DNA of 64,000 nucleotides from Sordaria brevicollis. Taxonomy: Eukaryota > Ascomycota > Sordariomycetes > Sordariales > Sordariaceae. Position 1 is the first letter of the stretch. Each line of letters begins with the position of its first letter. The position numbers were made by a program, and so were the translations under genes. This document shows positions 58,402 to 64,000 of the stretch, in pieces. Where the stretch lies: assembly GCA_033439795.1 (NCBI GenBank), contig JAUTDP010000015.1, positions 620,001 through 684,000 on the forward strand, in the 5' to 3' direction. The notes beneath the pieces are model-generated. The model saw only the letters and a list, made by a program, of their open reading frames with translations. It did not search any database and was not told the origin of the DNA.

Positions 58402-60056
58402 GGCATGTGAGCTGGGTGAAGAGCGAGCAGCGGCTTGGTAAGAACATTGGACAACAACTTGGATAGGGCATCACGAGCATACAGGCATACATACGGGCAT
58501 AAGGATTGGATATCATGAGCATCATTGACAGTCAGACAGACGGTAGTAAAAGTCTACAGGCGGATCTGGAGTTTCTGGTTTGAGAATTTTTTTGGAAGTC
58601 ATTCATCGAATTAGCGGCATCACGATACCCACGTTGAGCGAGGTGGAGGCTCAACATTACGAGTTACGACAGGTCACAAACGGGCATCACAGCATGGAAG
58701 CAACACAGGGAAGGTGCATTTCAAGGACGTTATGGCATGGCAGTGGGGTTTTTCTTCGGGTTTTTTTTCTTTTTCAAGCTTGTCATTTCAACATATTCCA
58801 GCTTTGGCGAAGCTAGGTCATTCGGCTTTTGTTTTCTGCATATTCAAGGGTCATTCAATAAAAGACATTGTCAACAAGTACTGTATCAATCTTTTGCAAA
58901 CTCAAATGTGTTACCAAATAGCCTCTTTGGCCATCACTGGAACAGGTGCACTGATTAGCACGTCTGACGTTCCAAGCGCAACTTCCACACATGCCGCCTG
59001 TCATGGTTCGGCTATGGACCGTAGTAGCTTCAGCCTCACTGTCAGAGCCGGACATGGTCTGACCCGGTCACCGGTGTCCAACTGTCCATGTCAGAACTGA
59101 CCGTGAGCACCATATAAGCTGTTCATCCTATCATCACCTTCGGCGACAGTTCTAGATGGAAAATTAATCATCTACCACCATATCTTGCACAGTCCTCTGT
59201 AATCGCCGTGCGAGGTTAAGGTAGAGGTCCAACAGTGCTGACCTCTGTCATCACTGTCGCCACCACGGTTACCCCAACTCACGCGTAACACCGCCTGGGG
59301 CTAATCAACATGTGGCATTTTGCCAACGCTCGAATTTGGGTTGAGAGTACCAGCGTTAGTACTGCCCTGACATACATACTTTGGTGTGTCGTGCACTGGC
59401 ATGTTTCTTTGCAAATCTCTTGGCACGGTCTCCTCTTGAGAGAGGTCTGCCACCTACCATGGTACCTACACTTGTCCTTAAAAGCTCCGCTCTTCCATCA
59501 TCAACCTTCTCTCAAACGGAAGGAGAGATGCTATGGGTTTGCATGTTGACCATATGTACTGGGCACATTAGTAGAAGGGGAAAGCAACAGGGTGTTCAGT
59601 AGTGAAAAACGTTTGCAGGACATGGAAGAAGCGTGGCATTTGATGTCGGGTTAAAAAGCAGAAGACTCGCCCGTTGGGAATCTTTGAGCTTTCTACATGG
59701 CGGCTAGGTGGCTAGGTGCACATATTTTCCTCGAAGCACATGTGCAGAATCAAGCAATGTATCGAGTGAGAATTTTCTTGCACGCTGCATTATTGTGAAA
59801 AAAAAAAAATAGAAAAAAAAAAAAAAAAAAAAAAAAAAAGAGAGATGCATGCGCATCGAAGCCAAATATTTTATTACATTTTTATTCTTTGGTGGCTGTC
59901 TCTCCCTTCTACAAATACACTATATTAGCTTATTTCCTCAATTTTCACTTTTGTTCCTCAACACATTTCTCCTCTCCTACGCAAGATTTCAAACCAAACC
60001 CGTTCCTCTTACCACATCGACAAAACCAATTCCTCTTCAACTCAAGCGCCGACATC
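58402..60056. other. Intergenic region with A-rich tract
   Basis: Many short frames but no supported gene. A poly(A) tract interrupted once by TAG covers about 59798-59839. From 59940 onward the sequence is pyrimidine- and AC-rich, suited to the leader of the small gene at 60057. Confidence 0.5.
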
Positions 60057-60155
60057 ATGGATAACAACGTCAACATGAACACCGAAGGCCACAAACTCAT
60101 CGAGGAGATCAAACGTCTGACATGGACCCGCAACCCAGGAGGGGAGATGTATTGA
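60057..60155 (+). pseudogene. 5' end of a gene truncated by a copia LTR
   Basis: A well-placed ATG (GACATCATGG) in a typical leader opens a 32-codon frame encoding MDNNVNMNTEGHKLIEEIKR and 12 further residues. Codons are C-ending and gene-like up to the last two. The frame ends in TGA at 60153-60155, which is the first three bases of the LTR. The rest of the gene was presumably displaced beyond the right end of the window. I do not recognise the protein. It could also be a genuine very short ORF, but the coincidence of its end with the LTR edge favours truncation. Confidence 0.6.
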
Positions 60156-60344
60156 AGTGGATGGAGGAACGAGAGGAACGAAGGCATCACGAGCAAAGAG
60201 TGTATATAGAATGGTGGTGAACTTATTAATTGAAGGAGGAAGAAAAAGGAGGAGAGAGAGGGAAAATCCCTCAATATATATATAGGAATGAAATCCATAT
60301 ACAAATCGATAATACCAAGACAAGGTAGACAAGGGTACCCTTCA
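60153..60344 (-). repeat. 3' LTR of the copia element
   Basis: 192 bp with 5-bp inverted termini (TGAAG...CTTCA). It keeps CA and TG dinucleotides and contains a TATATATATA stretch. The polypurine tract lies immediately to its right in plus coordinates. Confidence 0.85.
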
Positions 60345-60979
60345 ATACTCCCCCTCGAGCGAAATATAGTCCCGAAGCGGTAAAAATAAAACTATTCTCA
60401 AATTTCCAAATCCGTCCTCTTTTTCCTTCCTTAAAGTACCAAATATTAAATCGTAAGCTAATAAAAAACCCAAAGGGAAAAAAGTCTCTACAAAAATAAC
60501 CAAACTTTTCTAAATTTAAAGACAAATTTAAAACTTCGTTAAAAAATTAAAAAATATAAAAACTTTTTTATATAAGCAAGATATCGAAAAACCGATAACA
60601 AATTCAAAGAGAGCTCGTTAAATTGAATAAAATAGTAATAATAATATATACGTTTAATTAAGAATAATCGAGAAAATTATTCGTAAATTGAGTTAGGATA
60701 TTTCCTATATAAAATAAATTTCGTAAGATTTGAAAAATTGTAATTCAAATCGTCAGTTCGGATATATAATAGATTAAATAGTATTAGATTTATAAAAGGG
60801 GTAGCCCCTATATTTCTTTAATTAAAGAAATTCGGTAAATATAAACTAATTTAATATTATATAACCGAATAATATTAAAAAATAATAATAGTAATTTATA
60901 AGGAGTAATATAAGGTATATAGGCGTTTTTAATTTTAAAGCCGTAAAGGTTATTATTTTAGAGTAAATTTAATAGTATA

Positions 60980-62870
60980 ATAATTAATTAATATATTTAT
61001 AATTAAAAATTAACGTAACCCTAAATTCTATTTAAATTAAAAGAATTTATTAGCGGGTAACGCTTTAGTAAAACCGTTAGCGATTTATTCGTTAATTAGG
61101 ATATATTTAAAATCAACCTCTTTAGAGGCCTATTTTTCGTAGTAGAAGAAATCCTAAATATCGATATACTTAATCCTAATATAAAATTTAAAGTTCTTAA
61201 TTAAAATAAAGGCTCCTTAATTATTATTAAAAATAATAGTTATTAATAAATCTTTTAATTATTTATTTAATTCCTTTAATAATCGTCGTAATTAAATTAC
61301 TTCCTTAATAGTTTAAGTTTACCCGATTAATTCTACTTTATAAAAAAATAAAATAATAATAATTTATTTTTTAAAATTCTAATTAATAATTATATTCCTA
61401 ATATTAAAAACGTAACCGGACGTAAACCGACGTTTTTAAATATTATTAACCTAATTTATATCGGTAAAACCGGATAGGGATTTAATACTCCCTATATAAA
61501 TAAATTCTAAGCCAATTATACCCTAAAAATATTTAAAAATATATTTTACTACGCTAATATATATTATAATTAATTTTACTATATAATAATTATAAAAGGA
61601 TACGGCAAATATAATATTTAGACGTATACCGAATATAATGTATATTAATAATTTAATAGCGTTAGCGTACTAAGTCTTTATTTTATCGTTAATAATAAAA
61701 TCGTCGGGGGGCTTAGGGATTTTTAAAGTTTATATTAATATTTTAACGTATTTAATATCCTAAAGCCCGAATTATTTAATAATCTTCTCCAAATAGGCCT
61801 TTTATAATAGCCTAATAATACGAATAAAGCGATCCCGGGAAATAACTATCCCGAAATAATATAAATAAAAACCTATATTTAATATTTTAAAACGCTCGCT
61901 AAATAAATCTTTTAATAATTTTACTTCGGCCTTAAATAGATTAGTAATTAGTAAATTATTAATATAAATAATAATATACATATATCCTTTAACGAAAATA
62001 CTATTATCGGTAATAAGGGTAGTAAAGCCGAATTACTTTAAAAATGTAATTAAAATATTATACTATATTCGAAGGGATTGCTTAAAATTATATAAAGCCT
62101 TATTAAATTTATAAATAAAATTTGGGTCGTCGTTAAAGCTAGGAGGTTATTCTATATAAATATTTTCCTCTATTACGCTATAAAGAAAGGCAATTTGGAT
62201 ATCCATCTATTCCAATTCTAAATCGAGGGCGGTAATAATAGCGAAAATAAATTTTTAATTCATCGGTTTAATAACGGTAATAAATATTTTATTATAATTA
62301 ATCCCTTTTTCTTATTTAAAGCTATAGACGATCTATCGAACTTTATAGCGGATAATTTTTCCGTTAACGTTTATTTTAATTTTATAAACCTATTTTCCCG
62401 AAAGAATACGGTAGCTTAATAGTATAAGTACGAAATTCTACGTATTATTATTAATTAAAGATTTATATTTACTATTTATTATTTACTTCCAATTTAATTA
62501 ATAGAAGTTTTATAACGCTTCTTTATAATTCTTCGGTTCGATAGAAAGGTTAATAATAATATTAACTATAGCGTAAAATAAAATAATTATAATATTAGGG
62601 GTAAAGTATAACGGTAATAATATATATAATTTAAAATAATAATTAATAATAATTTTAATATATTATTTATTGTAGAGGTTTAATATACTTCCAATAATAA
62701 TAATATTAAGGGTAGTATTTAAAAATATAAATAAAGGTAGTATTAAAAATAGCGGAAATAATAAAGTAGAGGGATTTATAGGCTCTCGGGCCTCGATAAA
62801 TAAAAGATTTAAGGGATCCGGTAATTTAAGCAACGGTTTAAAATCTCCCCCTAAATAAAGCAATAGATTA
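60980..62870 (-). pseudogene. copia pol relic (RT and RNase H)
   Basis: Reading the minus strand through TAA/TAG codons: about 62480-62050 shows the copia RT start (a TWNFV-like segment, then YRILSGKQVYKIKINVNGKI, QMDIQIAFLYSVIEENIYI, and KALYNFKQSLR). Near 61980 the catalytic box reads YINNLLIT where copia has YVDD, consistent with G-to-A changes. RNase H follows to about 61000, ending with a NEQIANGFTKALPANKFFQF segment. No intact frame remains. Confidence 0.8.
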
Positions 62871-63039
62871 TTTAAAGTATAAAAGGCTTAAAGAATAAAG
62901 GAAATAATTCCCTTAAAATAGGATACTCCCCTAAAATAGGATATTCCCTTAAAAATTACCGGTAAATTATACGGGTTTTCTATATACTTATCGGCGGCCG
63001 TAATCTTTCTAATTCCTATATAATTAATAATATAAAGGA

Positions 63040-63302
63040 TGTCACAGGCCTAGCCGTAATTACACGTAATTGGTATATTGCCATTACGTACTTATACTCG
63101 TATAGTAGTCGCTTCCTAAAACGTACTACTATATTCGGGATAATCCCGCCCGTATAAAATATTATATTACTATTCACCGCCTATACGGTTAAAGTCACTT
63201 AACCGCGCGTAATTAACGCGTTCTTATCGCGCCCTATAAAGGGCGGGCCTCCTACGTATACTTTCTTCCTTTTCTTCTTTCTTCTTTTATATAATTATAT
63301 AT
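63040..63302 (+). repeat. Partial LTR of the host Ty3/gypsy family
   Basis: Begins TGTCACAGGCCTAGCC and follows the 6953-7259 LTR for about 263 of 307 bases, including the GCGGGCCTCC box. It stops abruptly at 63302. This copy retains the expected TGTCAC start that is mutated in the other two. Confidence 0.85.
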
Positions 63303-64000
63303 TGAAATGGGGAAGAAAAACAACCCCAAACAACCACTACCACCACAACAATTGGGAAAGGAGCCATATCAAAAACTTCTAATAAGACTAAAAGAGTAGA
63401 GAGGGGAGCAGATCTATAGGGGAGAAAGGAGTAATCTAATAATAGGAACATCTTTTTCGACTTAATTATATCTTTTCTTTTACCCATTACAGAAGCAGGG
63501 TTAAGAAATTTCAAAGATTTGATTAAGGAGCTAATTTTTACTAAATTGAAGAAGATTTTTATTTTAAAGATTAAATGAAATTTGATTATTATTCTAGTAA
63601 AAATTGCCTAACCTTCCTTCTTTTCTTTCTAATTACCCTTCTTTCCTTTTATTCCTTTAGAGCTTTCCTTCTTTCTATATGAAAGTCCGAAATTTATTCT
63701 ATAGCCTTCTTTCTTAATTTGTTTAATATATTACTATTATACTTCCTTTAAATTAATTTATTATAATATATCCTTATCTTATACCTCTCTTCTTAGATTA
63801 TAATTAGGGAAAATCCTTAGAAGAATTCCTTTAGAATGAAAAATTACGAAAATTTTTCGAAAAAATTCGGAAAAAATCTATTATCTAGCCGTATACCCTT
63901 ATACTTATTTATTTACCCCATTTTAAACTTCCCTTTAAATTTATTTATTAGTCCTATAAAATTAGATTTATTAATAATTATTTTAATCCTTCCTAGCCGA
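63303..64000. other. Start of a further insertion, then AT-rich DNA
   Basis: Right after the broken LTR the sequence begins TGAAATGGGG and for some 200 bases keeps CA and TG dinucleotides, then becomes AT-rich to the window end. It may be the terminus of another element that inserted into the LTR; no second terminus is in view. Confidence 0.4.

Larger units (their letters stand above)
60153..63302 (-). mobile_element. RIP-degraded Ty1/copia element, 3' part, minus strand
   Basis: On the minus strand a pol relic ends in a polypurine tract (GAGGGGGAG, 60345-60357) directly before a 192-bp LTR (60344-60153). The order RT then RNase H, with integrase upstream, and the sequence blocks are those of Ty1/copia. 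The interior is RIP-mutated; the LTR is not. The element is interrupted at 63040 by a fragment of another LTR family, and its 5' LTR lies outside the window. Confidence 0.85.

Overview
The window looks like a filamentous ascomycete, most probably Neurospora or a close Sordariaceae relative. The evidence is short 55-105 nt introns with fungal splice signals, GC-rich genes in pyrimidine-rich 5' leaders, and two AT-rich islands with the hallmark of repeat-induced point mutation (RIP): CA and TG are almost absent, TA is in excess, and retrotransposon reading frames are broken by TAA/TAG where CAA/CAG/TGG once stood. No species assignment is proven.

Layout. 1-6005: a poorly coding left end, a 70-aa two-exon gene (2547-2840) and a seven-helix PTH11-like receptor (4398-6005). 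6006-33720: RIP island 1. A Ty3/gypsy element (6953-23410, 307-bp LTRs, 5-bp target duplication) sits inside a GC-rich minisatellite and is itself interrupted twice: by an unmutated 524-bp mini-LTR element (8377-8900, 109-bp LTRs, perfect GTTGT duplication) and by a second, chromodomain-bearing Ty3/gypsy element (9724-18390, 308-bp LTRs, perfect AGGAA duplication). Right of it (23640-33130) lies further RIP-degraded DNA with an unidentified minus-strand open frame, followed by an 88-bp satellite (33132-33420).

34580-58401: a gene-dense euchromatic block. It holds a gamma-butyrobetaine/trimethyllysine-type dioxygenase, ribosomal protein S20 (three exons), a CUE-domain protein resembling yeast Cue3/ASCC2, a CCCH/FG-repeat nucleoporin of the Nup42/Amo1 type, a cytochrome P450, an AT-hook protein with a 44-residue duplication, and four proteins of unknown function, one with a long Asp/Glu/Met repeat. 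These genes look like independent housekeeping and accessory genes, not a pathway cluster; neighbours are arranged convergently or divergently.

60057-64000: a small gene is cut off after 31 codons by a Ty1/copia LTR whose first bases supply a stop codon. The copia interior is RIP-mutated and on the minus strand (RT and RNase H relics). It is interrupted by a fragment of the same LTR family that bounds the element at 6953, and that fragment is broken in turn at about 63302.

The most unusual items are the unmutated mini-LTR element with a tRNA-like segment next to its 5' LTR, the mirror-image RIP gradients across both nested LTR pairs, and the unidentified minus-strand relic at 24-28.7 kb. Motif and frame calls were made by eye; no database search was run.
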